From: Epiperipatus broadwayi
Lineage: Eukaryota > Onychophora > Udeonychophora > Euonychophora > Peripatidae
DNA length: 64,000 bases
Reading direction: 5' to 3'
Assembly (NCBI GenBank): GCA_028023455.1
Contig: JAQFVV010000028.1
Coordinates: 1,185,501-1,249,500 of the forward strand
The position numbers and the translations under genes are program-made. The notes beneath the pieces are model-generated. The model was not told the DNA's origin. It searched no databases and worked only from the letters and a program-made list of their open reading frames with translations. Shown in pieces: positions 63,801 to 64,000 of this stretch (position 1 is the stretch's first letter; each line of letters begins with the position of its first letter).

Positions 63801-64000
63801 AATATACAATCATACAATTAATACATTATATTTATATACACAATCAATAACATATATCTTAGCCTGATCATTATAAATATTCATTTTCCATTTTATTATT
63901 CTACTCTTAACTAATTTTATTTTCTTATTTATAGTATTTTATTATTAAATTATTCTAAAACAATTTTATTATAATTTTAAAACTTTAATCTTTAAACTCT

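Overview
This is an AT-rich stretch of an animal nuclear genome, probably an invertebrate. No intact host protein-coding gene or exon could be supported. Almost everything recognisable is transposable-element sequence in various stages of decay, plus microsatellites. The organism is not named: the mix of RTE retrotransposons, GIY-YIG Penelope-like elements (PLEs), hAT and mariner-type DNA transposons, tRNA-derived SINEs and hammerhead-ribozyme repeats fits many invertebrates.

Coding relics. A nearly full-length RTE retrotransposon lies on the minus strand at 18781-22035 (endonuclease, reverse transcriptase, C-terminal domain, broken by two frameshifts and at least two stops). 5'-truncated copies of it lie at 3905-4122, 6740-6902, 23101-23467, 33235-33842 and 50190-50552. 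A degenerate PLE (reverse transcriptase plus GIY-YIG endonuclease, minus strand) fills about 26870-29330. Two further PLE pieces are a C-terminus at 1276-1605 and a probable N-terminus at 46920-47130. A hAT transposase relic occupies 50955-52340. Non-RTE LINE relics are at 9500-9760, 29415-30060, 31575-32115 and 36185-36400. A mariner-like element with TA-flanked ends spans 41766-43010.

Non-coding repeats. Two abundant families account for much of the rest. Family A (about 500-540 bp, 13-bp target-site duplications, more than a dozen copies) and family B (about 280 bp, often as inverted pairs) both contain hammerhead ribozyme motifs. The best copies have every core position: 62661-62725 and 35441-35512 for family B, 28183-28224 for family A. 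A third family (K) is a set of small foldbacks with hammerhead-like boxes at 17.7, 26.1, 31.5, 40.2, 47.4 and 63.8 kb. Other foldback families are D (22.2-23.05 kb), G (5.8, 46.5, 55.3 kb) and J (6.5-7.35, 13.8-14.3 kb). tRNA-derived SINEs occur at 14.4, 27.7, 39.4, 44.3, 45.3 and 62.3 kb, several with clear target-site duplications, and other tRNA-like heads at 8.9, 11.65, 23.7, 25.3 and 39.8 kb.

History. Nested insertions give relative ages. Family A elements are inserted into the PLE, the hAT relic, the mariner-like element and foldback D. A SINE is inserted into the PLE. The RTE is inserted into a small palindromic element. The most notable observation is that the ribozyme families are arranged as inverted repeats, one hammerhead per arm on opposite strands, rather than as the direct repeats usual for retrozymes and PLE pseudo-LTRs.

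Possible host sequence. The clearest non-repetitive, CpG-retaining stretch is about 9.2-11.5 kb, with a possible minus-strand promoter and splice donor near 10.7 kb. Stretches at 24.3-25.1 and 45.9-46.35 kb are similar but show no gene.
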